Shown here: in pieces, positions 7,933 through 16,141 of the stretch
How positions within the stretch are numbered: the stretch's first letter is position 1
Layout: every line of letters starts with the position of its first letter
Source of the DNA: CAVVNN01 sp963838035
GTDB taxonomy: Bacteria; Actinomycetota; Thermoleophilia; Solirubrobacterales; 70-9
Reading direction: 5' to 3'
NCBI GenBank assembly: GCA_963838035.1
Contig: CAWIPM010000001.1
Location: forward strand, 1-64,000
DNA length: 64,000 nt
Position numbers and translations under genes: made by a program
Notes under the pieces: generated by a model
Told to the model about the DNA's origin: nothing
The model's input: only the letters and a program-made list of their open reading frames with translations
The model's database searches: none

Positions 7933-9978
7933 TTGACTTCGCGGCGGCCTTCCGCGGGAGGATATGCATTGGAGCTCGAGCTTTCGATTGACAATCACCA
8001 TCTTGAGGAGCTGGCCGCGAGTCCGCGGACGGCCATCCTTGAGTTGGTCTGGAATGCTCTTGACGCGGACGCCACGCGCGTCGAGATTTCCCTGATCGAG
8101 CAAGAGCTTGGCGGAATCGCCGAGATCCGTGTCTCCGACAACGGACACGGCATGACGGACGAGGCAGCGCGGGCTGCTTTTGAGCGCCTCGGCGGGTCTT
8201 GGAAGCAAGAAGGAAGCACCTCTCAGGGCCTTGGCCGCGCACTACATGGCAAGTCCGGCCAGGGTCGATTCCGCGCTGCTGGCATTGGCCAAGCCATCAC
8301 TTGGACAACGGTTGCTGAGACCAATGAGGGGCGTCAGCTGACCACCATCGAAATCCGTGCAGGTGATCGCCGACGCGCTGGTGTTTCGGACCCGATGCCT
8401 ACCCAGGACGAGCCTGGGACCCAGGTCCTGATCTCTGGAATTGTGGAGTCGCCAGAAGGGCTTGGGGAGGGCGCGGGGGAGTACCTGCTGAGTCAGCTTG
8501 CCCCTTACCTTCAGAAGTACCACCCGGAAATCGTCCTTGGCGGAAAGAGGCTCGACCCCGGGCAGATTCAGGAGAACCACGCCGAATATCCGATCGAGGT
8601 TGACGGATCGGACCCTGCACGCCTTGAGGTCATCGAGTGGAACCAGGCCATGCCGCGGGTCCTCTGTCTTTGCAACGAGGACGGAATGGCGCTGAGGGAG
8701 GAGAAGGTCAAAATCCAGGCGCCGGGATTCGATTTCACGGCGTACATCTGCTGGTCTGGGTTCCGCGACAGCACTCGCATACTCACGCCGGAACTTGATC
8801 CACAGTCCTTTGCCGTGATCGAGGCCAGCCGCGATCAGCTGCGTTCCCACTTCAAGGATCGCGCTGAAGATGAGAGGAGGCGTCAGGTCGAAGAATGGAA
8901 ATCCGAGCAGGTCTATCCTTTCGACACGGAGCCTCAATCAGCGACCGAGAACGCTTCCAGGGAGCTGTTCGATGTCGTTGCTGTTACCGCCCGGGGTGCA
9001 GTTAACGACGGCGAATCAAGGTCGAGGAAGCTGTCGTTGAGGTTGTTGCGCGAGGCCGTTGAGCAGGACCCGAGTTCGTTGCACCGCGTACTCGAGGAGG
9101 TTCTGGGCCTCCCTGAGAAAGATCTGGAGGAGCTCGACAAGCTTCTTGAGCAAACCAGTTTGACGAAGGTGATCGCAGCCTCGCGGACCATCACAAATCG
9201 CCTGGACTTCCTTATGGGGCTTCAGGAGCTAGTTATGGATAAGGAGTTGAAGATGAAACTCCTAGAGCGAAGCCAGCTTCATCGAATCCTCGCCGACGAG
9301 ACTTGGGCCTTCGGTGAGGAGTTCGCGCTTACTGCAGATGACGAGAATCTCAACTCGGTCCTCAAGAAGCATGTCCACTTGCTGGGCAGGGACGAGCTGG
9401 CGCCGGAGGATCTGGCGACGCCTGTTGAGGGGGCCGGAGATCGTCAGCAGGCGATCGTCGATCTTCTCCTCGCGCGGGAGATCCCTCAGAACCGTAATCG
9501 GCTAGAGCATCTGGTGGTGGAGTTGAAGCGGCCCTCGGTCGCAATCGGTCCCAAAGAGGTGCAGCAGGTGAGGGACTATGCCCACGCCGTTGCAAACGAT
9601 GATCGCTTCGACAAGAGTGACGTCACCTGGGACTTCTTTGCGGTTTCTACCTCGCTACGGGGCACGGTCCCCGAGGAAGCGAATCAGAAGGGCCAGGATC
9701 CAGGATTGATCACCACCTTTAGGGACGGTACGGTCCGGGTCTGGGTGAAGACGTGGGGCGAGATCATCGAGGATGCTCGCCATCGCCATAAGTTCGTCAA
9801 AGACCGTCTGGACTATGCGCCCTCGGCCAAGCGCGCTTTTCAGTATCTGAAAGAAGCCCACGCGGATTTCCTGCCGACGGAGGCTCTCGCAAAGGCTGGC
9901 GACCCTGCGGCCAAGTCGACCAAAGACGCCTCGATCGTGCAGGCCGAGAAGCGCTTGATGGACGACCCAGCCGGCTGA
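7933..9978 (+). CDS. GHKL (Hsp90/MORC-like) ATPase fused to a probable PD-(D/E)XK nuclease domain
   Basis: 681 aa; TTG start after GGAGGGAAAG. The N-terminal GHKL ATPase has a clear N-box (AILELVWNALDADATRVEIS), G1 box (RVSDNGHGMTDE) and a glycine-rich lid (GKSGQGRFRAAGIGQ). A middle part (about residues 180-300) could be the S5-like transducer. A helical region follows (residues 330-500). At residues 510-640 a nuclease-like core is seen: IVDLLL then HLVVELKRPSVAIGPKEVQQ, which fits D-x(n)-ExK followed by a Gln helix, then TWDFFAVS strands. GHKL ATPases joined to nucleases are known from restriction-like and MORC-related systems; I infer an anti-phage effector. Codon use looks less GC-rich than nearby genes, suggesting separate acquisition. 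Confidence 0.75.
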   Translation: MTSRRPSAGGYALELELSIDNHHLEELAASPRTAILELVWNALDADATRVEISLIEQELGGIAEIRVSDNGHGMTDEAARAAFERLGGSWKQEGSTSQGLGRALHGKSGQGRFRAAGIGQAITWTTVAETNEGRQLTTIEIRAGDRRRAGVSDPMPTQDEPGTQVLISGIVESPEGLGEGAGEYLLSQLAPYLQKYHPEIVLGGKRLDPGQIQENHAEYPIEVDGSDPARLEVIEWNQAMPRVLCLCNEDGMALREEKVKIQAPGFDFTAYICWSGFRDSTRILTPELDPQSFAVIEASRDQLRSHFKDRAEDERRRQVEEWKSEQVYPFDTEPQSATENASRELFDVVAVTARGAVNDGESRSRKLSLRLLREAVEQDPSSLHRVLEEVLGLPEKDLEELDKLLEQTSLTKVIAASRTITNRLDFLMGLQELVMDKELKMKLLERSQLHRILADETWAFGEEFALTADDENLNSVLKKHVHLLGRDELAPEDLATPVEGAGDRQQAIVDLLLAREIPQNRNRLEHLVVELKRPSVAIGPKEVQQVRDYAHAVANDDRFDKSDVTWDFFAVSTSLRGTVPEEANQKGQDPGLITTFRDGTVRVWVKTWGEIIEDARHRHKFVKDRLDYAPSAKRAFQYLKEAHADFLPTEALAKAGDPAAKSTKDASIVQAEKRLMDDPAG

Positions 9979-10297
9979 CGCCTCGGACGGGGTGGCCGGC
10001 GGGTACTAAGTTCGACAATCTTTCCGTCGATTAGTGCTTTAGGCGAGCCCAAAGCGCCGCCCGCATATTCCCTCATCGCTTACGTGCTGGGCGAGCCTCC
10101 TCGGAGTCGGTGCTGGCGAACTTGAAATCGAAGCCGGCCAAGCCGTCAGCATACGAGCGACAATTCTCGCGCGGCGGTGGACAGTCCGGGTCATCGGTTG
10201 GAACGCCGGCGCTCGGACCGCAGAGCCCCCCGAGGTCGCCGTCAAGCGAGGCGACGCGGCGGTAGGCTCGACCAAGGATCCGACGAGAGGAGCAGAA
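9979..10297. other. intergenic stretch with one integrase-arm-like repeat
   Basis: No convincing gene. GGGTACTAAGTT at 10001-10012 is a 12-base match to the repeated arm seen twice in each of the att sites at 22.27 and 30.27 kb, but here it is single and the following TGAGC is absent. A minus-strand frame ending at 10073 (with a few Cys residues) is open, but has no ribosome site and overlaps the next gene, so it is not called. Confidence 0.4.
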
Positions 10298-10654
10298 GTG
10301 CCGACGACCGAGCCCGGTGACATCGACGAGACGGCCTCTCCGAGTGGAGAGGGATGCGAAGAGTGCATGGCAGCGGGCGGGTGGTGGCTGCATCTACGCC
10401 GGTGCGCAGCGTGTGGGCATATCGGCTGTTGCGACAACTCGCCCAACCAGCACGCGACTCGCCATCAAGAGGCAACCGGCCACCCGGTCATCCAGAGCTT
10501 CGAGCCGGAGGAGGACTGGTTCTACGATTACCGCTCCGGCGAGTTCATCGAAGGCCCGAACTTGGCGCCACCCGACAGCCACCCGTCCTCCCAGGGCACC
10601 CCCGGCCCTCAGGGCGCGGTGCCTCCTGACTGGCAGAGCAAACTCAACCAGTGA
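10298..10654 (+). CDS. UBP-type zinc-finger protein
   Basis: 118 aa; GTG start after GAGGAG. It contains a zf-UBP signature: Cys in EGCEECMAAGG, CAACGHIGCC, then a His cluster NQHATRHQEATGHPVIQSFE and the closing WFYDYRSGEFIE. In eukaryotes this fold binds ubiquitin tails. Bacterial stand-alone versions are common in actinomycetes, with unknown ligands. Zinc ligands appear intact. The C-terminal 35 residues are Pro/Ser-rich and probably disordered. It stands alone with about 200 bases of apparently non-coding sequence after it. Confidence 0.8.
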   Translation: MPTTEPGDIDETASPSGEGCEECMAAGGWWLHLRRCAACGHIGCCDNSPNQHATRHQEATGHPVIQSFEPEEDWFYDYRSGEFIEGPNLAPPDSHPSSQGTPGPQGAVPPDWQSKLNQ

Positions 10655-10869
10655 GCGCCGCCGCGAAAGGCGGCGACCCCGGCGGCTTGGCGAGCCGACA
10701 TTCCAGCGCGAGTGTTTAGGGGGGGTCGCTCTTGAGCCCGGAGTGCAGGCGGACCGCTGGGCCGAGTTGACGGGGGACTGTGGGCGGACCGGGCAAGGAG
10801 TGCCGGCGGATAGGGAAGGGTCGGGGCTTCCCGGATCGGTTTCGAGAACGCAACGTACGACTAAGCCCA

Positions 10870-11076
10870 TCAGACCTTGGGTCGCAACCTGATGTAATCC
10901 AAAGGGTCGACGTCATCGGGACAACCTCTCCATTCGGAGAGGGAGTATTCGGAATAGGCCTGTTGCATTGCCTCGTCCATCGTGGCGTGCTGCGTCGTTC
11001 CCATATGAACACCACGATTGGTGAGCCGCTCGAGAAAGAAACCCTCGACCCTTTCGGCGATAAGTAGAACCTTCAC
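10870..11076 (-). CDS. small conserved-looking protein of unknown function
   Basis: From the GTG at 11076 the product is 68 aa, beginning MKVLLIAERVEGFFLERL and ending DDVDPLDYIRLRPKV. The pattern (beta-strand start, a Thr/His/Asp middle MGTTQHATMDEAMQQAY, Trp-Arg segment) resembles a small actinobacterial family I remember without a named function. The open frame extends to 11181, but the added residues look non-coding. No neighbour suggests a role. Confidence 0.45.
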   Translation of the reverse strand: MKVLLIAERVEGFFLERLTNRGVHMGTTQHATMDEAMQQAYSEYSLSEWRGCPDDVDPLDYIRLRPKV

Positions 11077-11263
11077 TTGCGGCGAATTTCGATCAGTTCG
11101 ATCCTCGGACTCGCCCGACTCAGGTCGGTGGCCGGCAGTCGGGGCGAGTGACAACACTTGGGCACAGTGCATCCTGATCACCTGACCCGACTTGCAACGG
11201 ATTCTCGATGAGGTGCGGCGGCGCCTCTCACGCCGGAGCGCAAAATCACCCGCGGGTCCCTTC

Positions 11264-12163
11264 TCATCGGATTATGCCTCTCTGATCTGCTGGGAAAGCT
11301 GCGGGGTACGGCGTCCATCTTGCCTGCAACGGCAGGGAACGCGTCCATATTGATTCTGACGCTCGTTCGGTGACGCCCGCTATGTCTTCGTGGATCTCAC
11401 GGACCAGATCTTCGGCTCGGGCATCGTCGCCGATCATGAGGCCGGCGGCGAGGTCGAGGAGTTCCTCTTGGGTCATCTCGGGGGCGCTACGACCCGTTGC
11501 CTTGATCGCTGCCAGCGCGACCGGAGAGTTGTTGACACAGAACGAGCCCAGACGATGGACGTAGGCGAAGACCTCATCGACGGTGACGTCGGCATCCTCC
11601 ACGATGAAATGGGCATCGTCGAGGCGCCCGAGCCAATATGGGATCTCCGTCCAGGTCAGCTGAGTGACTTGCGCGGGAGTTGCCCAGATGATCGCCGCCC
11701 GCACCACCGTCCCGGGGCTGGCGAACAGGGTGGCGGACATAAAGCCCGACGGGGCCAGGGATGCAGCGGCCCCCACGTCGAACCCGTGTAGGTCGCCGGC
11801 CAGCACCAACGCGCTCCGATCTTCCTCGCCGGTGAAATGCGCGAACTTCGTGGTCAGCCAGCTGGGCGCTGCATTCCCGCCGAACGAAAGGATGGGATGG
11901 CGACCCTCCGTGAATTCTCCTACCACAGCGGTTCGCTCCTTCGGGCCGATCCCTGCTAGTAGCTCAATCTCGTCCCCACGCAAAATGTAGGAGCCCTCGG
12001 GGCGATCCCAGGGGTAGCCCAGAGCTCGGTCAAGCGCCGACGGCCCGAAGCTCCGGGGGCCCGCCCCGCTCCAGAAGTTACGCGCTATGGATTTGAACTC
12101 CGCATCATCAAGGGCCAGCCGTTTGAGCAGCTCGGGGTCGGTGATCGGCGGCCAATCTCGCAT
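11264..12163 (-). CDS. unrecognised protein of about 299 aa downstream of a LysR regulator
   Basis: ATG start at 12163. The sequence has a mixed alpha/beta pattern: an acidic N-terminus (PPITDPELLKRLALDDAEF), a strand-rich middle (YILRGDEIELLAGIG, ILSFGGNAAPSWLTTKF, SALVLAGDLHGFDVGAAASL) and a helical C-terminal half with LLDLAAGLMIGDDARAEDL. No signal peptide or membrane span is seen. I do not recognise the family. It starts 32 bases after the LysR stop on the same strand, so the two are probably cotranscribed. A role in the pathway controlled by that regulator is plausible but unproved. Confidence 0.6.
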   Translation of the reverse strand: MRDWPPITDPELLKRLALDDAEFKSIARNFWSGAGPRSFGPSALDRALGYPWDRPEGSYILRGDEIELLAGIGPKERTAVVGEFTEGRHPILSFGGNAAPSWLTTKFAHFTGEEDRSALVLAGDLHGFDVGAAASLAPSGFMSATLFASPGTVVRAAIIWATPAQVTQLTWTEIPYWLGRLDDAHFIVEDADVTVDEVFAYVHRLGSFCVNNSPVALAAIKATGRSAPEMTQEELLDLAAGLMIGDDARAEDLVREIHEDIAGVTERASESIWTRSLPLQARWTPYPAAFPADQRGIIR

Positions 12164-12195
12164 GAGGAAAACCTACAGCGGCCCTTTCTGAGCCG

Positions 12196-13173
12196 TCAGG
12201 TTTGCGTCGTGGTTCGTGAGTCGGCGCTTGCGCCGGACGTCATTCCAGTCGTGGGCAGCCAGCCGTTGCTAGCTGCGCACTTATGTGCGCCGTCGAGGAA
12301 CTGTTCGATTGCTGCGGATTTGGCGCGGGTGGGCCACAGGATCGACCACTCCGCCAGGATTTGTGGATCAACCTTGCGGGCGACTACGCCTTGTTGGGCC
12401 CGGGCGCTATGGGAGGCGAACGAGGCGGGTATGAGACCAACCTCGTGAGCCCCAAGAAGGCGCGCGAGCATGGCCGGGACAGGCGGGTTGCGAAAGGCGC
12501 TGACCCGCGGTGTAAAACCTCCGGCTTGCTCGCAGGCTTCCATGATGCGGTCGTAGTAGGCAGGTGCGAGCTCTCGGGGGAACAGAAGGAGAGTCTCATG
12601 CTCCAGGTCGGCGATTAAGATGGATGCCGAGTTGGCGAAGCGGTGGCGTTTGCCGATCAACGCCGCGAGCGGCTCAATTCGAAGGACTTCGGTGCGAATG
12701 CCGGTTCTCGGCTCGGGGTGCAGGGCGAGCCCGACATCAATTTCTCCGGCTAGCACGCGGCCGGGGATTTCGGCGCTGAACAGCTCACTGGCGATGACCG
12801 TCATATTGGGGTTGTCATTTTCAACGCCAGCGAGGATTGCCCCGAGGGTCTCGAAGCCGGCCGCCGGCGCGTAGCCGAGCCGCACGGTTCCGGTGACGCC
12901 CGCCCCGGCGAGGCGGGTGTGCTCGGCCGCGTCCTCGAGCGCGGCAAGCGCCAGTGGGGCGTCCCCGAGGAGAGTTCGACCGGCGGTGGTGAGCTTGACT
13001 TCGCGGCTGGTACGCACGAACAGCTCAGTGCCGAGGGTGCCCTCGAGCTTCTTGATCTGATTGCTCAGCGACGGCTGAGAGATGTAGAGGCGAGCGGCAG
13101 CACGGCCGAAGTGCAGCTCTTCTGCGACGGCCAGGAAGTAGCGAAGCAGGCGTGGGTCAAGATCGATAGCCAA
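12196..13173 (-). CDS. LysR-family transcriptional regulator
   Basis: 325 aa; TTG start at 13173. The N-terminal winged helix is classic (LRYFLAVAEELHFGRAAARL, YISQPSLSNQIKKLEGTLG, LFVRTSREVKLTTAGRTLL). The rest is a type-2 periplasmic-binding-protein effector domain (GTVRLGYAPAAGFETLGAIL, GEIDVGLALHPEP, IEPLAALIGKRHRFAN). It is divergent from the NTF2/NAD(P)/VOC/SDR/MFS cluster that starts 96 bases away, the standard arrangement in which the regulator activates the divergent operon in response to a pathway compound. An imperfect 12/13-bp inverted repeat lies right at its start and is the likely operator. Confidence 0.9.
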   Translation of the reverse strand: MAIDLDPRLLRYFLAVAEELHFGRAAARLYISQPSLSNQIKKLEGTLGTELFVRTSREVKLTTAGRTLLGDAPLALAALEDAAEHTRLAGAGVTGTVRLGYAPAAGFETLGAILAGVENDNPNMTVIASELFSAEIPGRVLAGEIDVGLALHPEPRTGIRTEVLRIEPLAALIGKRHRFANSASILIADLEHETLLLFPRELAPAYYDRIMEACEQAGGFTPRVSAFRNPPVPAMLARLLGAHEVGLIPASFASHSARAQQGVVARKVDPQILAEWSILWPTRAKSAAIEQFLDGAHKCAASNGWLPTTGMTSGASADSRTTTQT

Positions 13174-13219
13174 AGCCTATCGCTGGGGCCGGGGACAGGT
13201 CTTGGACAGCGATGAGGCT
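13174..13219. promoter_or_regulatory. probable LysR operator (imperfect inverted repeat)
   Basis: AGCCTATCGCTG (13174-13185) pairs with CAGCGATGAGGCT (13207-13219) apart from one bulged base, with a 21-base spacer. It begins one base upstream of the lysR start codon and lies about 50 bases upstream of the divergent NTF2 gene, where a LysR tetramer would repress itself and activate the operon. Confidence 0.55.
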
Positions 13220-13269
13220 CGGATCTAGCGTTCCTCTCAGAGTCCAAAACATCGACTAAGGGGGCAAAT

Positions 13270-13710
13270 ATGGCGAGCGAGACGGTGGTCGGGTCGAATG
13301 TCGAGATCGTTCGTGAGTACACCGAAAAGGTGTTCAACGAGCACAACCCTGATCTGGCGTCCGAGTACGTCACCCCCGATGTCAAGTGGCACGGCGGGAC
13401 ACTCGGGTCGGTCGAAGGTGCTGAGAACCTCGTGGGGCTGTTGCAGGGCTTCATCGGCGCACTGCCTGACCTGACGGCGCAGGAGCAGGACATCGTCGCC
13501 CAGGGCGACACGGTCGCCATCAGGTTCGTCGTCGAGGCGACTCATGAGGGCGAGCTGCTCGGGATTGCGCCGACGGGTCGCAAGGTGCGCTGGGACGCGG
13601 TCGATGTGTATCGGCTCCGAGACGGAAAGATCAGTGAGGAGTGGGCGGCGGACGACCTCACGGCGATTCTCCACCAGACCGGCGCGTACACACCGCCGTG
13701 GCTCTCCTAG
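13270..13710 (+). CDS. SnoaL/NTF2-like ester cyclase family protein
   Basis: 146 aa, one SnoaL-like alpha+beta cone: VEIVREYTEKVFNEHNPDLA, helix GAENLVGLLQGFIGALPDL, strands GDTVAIRFVVEATHEGELLG and WDAVDVYRLRDGKISEEW, and the usual Pro/Trp-rich end. Such proteins catalyse ring closure or isomerisation, or simply bind hydrophobic substrates. First gene of the LysR-controlled operon, 32 bases before the NAD(P)-binding protein. Confidence 0.82.
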   Translation: MASETVVGSNVEIVREYTEKVFNEHNPDLASEYVTPDVKWHGGTLGSVEGAENLVGLLQGFIGALPDLTAQEQDIVAQGDTVAIRFVVEATHEGELLGIAPTGRKVRWDAVDVYRLRDGKISEEWAADDLTAILHQTGAYTPPWLS

Positions 13711-13742
13711 CCGCGGTTGACGAGAGATCTGGAGGTAGGCAG

Positions 13743-14291
13743 ATGAGGATCACGGTGTTTGGCAAAGGCAACGTTGGTGGCGGCCTCGCCGACCTATGGG
13801 ATCGAGCGGGTCATGAGGTGACGCGGTTGGGCCGAGACGGCGGCGATGTCTCGGGCGCAGATGTGGTGCTGGTCGCCGTCCCGGGGGGCTCAATAGTCGA
13901 GGCGCTCGACTTGCTGACCGGCATTGAGGGCAAGACGGTGATCGACGCGACAAATCGAATCGGAGTCGACGCACCGGAGGGGTTCGCCTCTAACACCGAG
14001 TTCGTGAAGTCGATCACGGGCGGGCCGACAGCGAAGTCGTTCAACGTCAACTTCGCTTCGCTGTATGGCCAGCTGGGGGACGCGCGGGTCAAGCCGAGCA
14101 ACCTTTGGTGCGGTGACGAGGAGGCACGCGAGGCTGTCGAACAGCTCAACTTCGATGCCGGCTATGACCCGGTGCGTGTGGGCCCGCTTGAGAGCGCCGC
14201 TGCCCAGGAGTCGATGATCGACGTGATTTTCGCGATCGGCGATGGCCTGGGCCCATACGTCTATCGGTTCGCGCCTCTTGAGCAGCTTTGA
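13743..14291 (+). CDS. NAD(P)-binding protein of the F420-dependent NADP reductase-like family
   Basis: 182 aa. The N-terminal Rossmann motif is RITVFGKGNVGGGLADLW, with a GxGxxG-like loop followed by GADVVLVAVPGGSIVEAL and KTVIDATNRIG, typical of the NADP oxidoreductase/F420 family (COG2085). The C-terminal part (KSFNVNFASLYG, NLWCGDEEAREAVEQL) agrees. ATG at 13743 follows GGAGG; a longer open frame from 13641 overlaps the previous gene and is rejected. No F420 genes are near, so F420 use is not assured; it may be a general NAD(P)-dependent reductase in the cluster. Confidence 0.8.
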   Translation: MRITVFGKGNVGGGLADLWDRAGHEVTRLGRDGGDVSGADVVLVAVPGGSIVEALDLLTGIEGKTVIDATNRIGVDAPEGFASNTEFVKSITGGPTAKSFNVNFASLYGQLGDARVKPSNLWCGDEEAREAVEQLNFDAGYDPVRVGPLESAAAQESMIDVIFAIGDGLGPYVYRFAPLEQL

Positions 14292-14301
14292 GAAAAGCCC
14301 G

Positions 14302-15246
14302 ATGGAGGTTGATGGTCTGCATCACGTCACGGCGATTACCGGCGACCTGGAAGCGAATCTCGAGTTCTACGGGCAGGTCCTCGGGCTTCGCTTGGTGTGG
14401 CAAGGGGTAAATGCCGACGATCCCGGCATGCGGCACATTGCCTATGGCGATGACAGGGGCAGTCCGGGCAGCCTGCTGACGTTCTTCGACACGCCGCGGG
14501 TGGCGCTAGGCCGTGCGGGCGCAGGGATGTTCCACCGCTTGGTTTTCCGGGTGGCGGGAGAGGAGGCACTCGATTTCTGGGAGCACCGCCTGGCTCGAGC
14601 CGGCGCGCTGCGCGACCGGTTTGCTGATCGGCTTGTCTTCTCGGACCCCGAGGGATTGGAGCTAGAGCTGTTGATCGATGACGGCGAGGACGAGCCTCTC
14701 ATTGCCAACGCGCCGGACGTCAATAACCAGATTGCGATTCGCGGGATGCATGAGGTTCGCGCATACAGCGCCGACCCTGCGCTTAGCGCACCGGTGGTCG
14801 ACGATGTACTTGGCATGGAGCCTGAGGGCACTGGTCGTTGGCTGTCACGGGGCCATCGGCGCCATGGTCTGATCGCTTACGACCTGCCACCGGCGGAGGA
14901 AGGGATCATGGGGGCGGGCGCGGTGCACCATGTCGCATTCACGATCCGCGACGGTGAAGAGGACGCCTGGCGCTCCCACCTCTCCCAAGCTGGGCTTCGG
15001 CCGACTCCGGTTTTGGATCGCAAAATGACGAAGTCCGTTTACTTCCGTGAGCCCAGCGGCACGCTGCTCGAGGTCGCCACCGATCAGCCCGGCTTCGTGT
15101 TCGAGGATCCAGGTCACCTCGGTGAATCGCTTGTGCTCATAGGTGACCTTGAGAGCCGCCGGGCAGAACTCGAACGACGTTTTCCCTTACTGCCTAATCC
15201 GTGGACATCAAAACGGACGCCGAAAGGAGCCACTAATGACGCCTGA
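14302..15246 (+). CDS. VOC-superfamily ring-cleaving dioxygenase-like protein (two glyoxalase domains)
   Basis: 314 aa from the ATG at 14302; the upstream start at 14242 overlaps the previous gene and looks non-native. Two VOC modules: VDGLHHVTAITGDLEANLEF with FHRLVFRV and DPEGLELELLID, then IRGMHEVRAY with VHHVAFTIRDGEEDAW and EPSGTLLEVATDQPGF. His and Glu in the repeats could bind a divalent metal. The size and the second-module ligands resemble MhqO/LinE-type hydroquinone 1,2-dioxygenases. Together with the SDR, NTF2 and exporter genes this suggests detoxification or breakdown of an aromatic or quinone, an inference. Its end overlaps the SDR start by 11 bases. Confidence 0.75.
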   Translation: MEVDGLHHVTAITGDLEANLEFYGQVLGLRLVWQGVNADDPGMRHIAYGDDRGSPGSLLTFFDTPRVALGRAGAGMFHRLVFRVAGEEALDFWEHRLARAGALRDRFADRLVFSDPEGLELELLIDDGEDEPLIANAPDVNNQIAIRGMHEVRAYSADPALSAPVVDDVLGMEPEGTGRWLSRGHRRHGLIAYDLPPAEEGIMGAGAVHHVAFTIRDGEEDAWRSHLSQAGLRPTPVLDRKMTKSVYFREPSGTLLEVATDQPGFVFEDPGHLGESLVLIGDLESRRAELERRFPLLPNPWTSKRTPKGATNDA

Positions 15247-16141
15247 AACAACTGATGATGTTCGCTCCGTCGCGATCACAGGTGCCGGGAACGGACTTGG
15301 GAGGGAGATCGCGATCGATTTTGCGGAGAAGGGCTACCTGGTGTTCGGCACCGCCCGCAAGCCTCACGAGGTCGAGGAGGTGAAACGCGCGACCGACGAC
15401 ATCGCCCGAATAAGCATCTGTGACATCACCGACTACGACGCCGTCCGCGGATGGGTCAGCGACACATCCGATGAGCTGGGCGCCGCCGGCCTCGACGTGC
15501 TCGTCAGCAACGCCGGGATCCTAACCCCCGGTCCGCTCGAGGTCTTGTCGATTAGTGCGATTCGCAACGAGTTCGAGGTCAACGTGTTCGGCAGCTTGGC
15601 TGTGATCAATGCCTTCCTTCCCGCGCTGCGAGAGGCTCGGGGGCGGATCGTGCAAATCGGATCGATGACAGGCCGTCTGCCGCTGCCGTTCAATGGGCCC
15701 TCCAGCGCCTCGAAGGCTGCTCTCGAGGCTTTTGCAGACGTCTACCGCGGCGAGCTCAAATCTTTTGGAGTCGCTTTCGTGATGGTGCAGCCGGGCAACA
15801 TGGCAACCGGCGGTCCGGCGAAGACGGCCGCCGCCCTCGAGAGGGCGTCGGAGTCGATGACGCCCGAGCAGCGTGAAATCTACGGTGATGAGTTCGCCGG
15901 ATTTACGGCGGCGCTCAACAGCATGCAAAGCGCCGGCCTCGATGCCGCGACAGCCGCAGCAAGCGTGGTCGAGGCCGCCGAGCGCCAGCCCGCTCCGATC
16001 CGTGTCCCAGTCGGGCCGGATGCCGAGGAGGTCCTCAAACTGGTGAGCGAGCAGACCGACGAGCAGCTCGACGAGCTTCGCATGCGGCTCGCCGGTCTCG
16101 ACTCACAACCTGCCAAGAGTGTCGGCGAGCCATCCGCATGA
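15236..16141 (+). CDS. short-chain dehydrogenase/reductase with altered active site
   Basis: 301 aa from the ATG at 15236, which has AAAGGAG before it. Cofactor loop: AITGAGNGLGREIAIDF (TGxxxGxG). NAG motif: VLVSNAGILTP. Catalytic Ser: VQIGSMTGRLP. Where YxxxK is expected the sequence reads GPSSASKAALEA, so the Lys is present but the Tyr is Ser. This would cripple the classical mechanism, unless another residue serves or the protein is a non-canonical or binding member. The C-terminal extension (residues 190-301) is longer than in simple SDRs. Translation is coupled to the VOC gene before it and the NTF2 gene after it (ATGA overlap). Confidence 0.85.
   Translation: MTPETTDDVRSVAITGAGNGLGREIAIDFAEKGYLVFGTARKPHEVEEVKRATDDIARISICDITDYDAVRGWVSDTSDELGAAGLDVLVSNAGILTPGPLEVLSISAIRNEFEVNVFGSLAVINAFLPALREARGRIVQIGSMTGRLPLPFNGPSSASKAALEAFADVYRGELKSFGVAFVMVQPGNMATGGPAKTAAALERASESMTPEQREIYGDEFAGFTAALNSMQSAGLDAATAAASVVEAAERQPAPIRVPVGPDAEEVLKLVSEQTDEQLDELRMRLAGLDSQPAKSVGEPSA

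Noticed and set aside
10073..10393. minus-strand ORF of 106 aa with several Cys
   Set aside because: Overlaps the start of the UBP zinc-finger gene, lacks a ribosome site and resembles no family.
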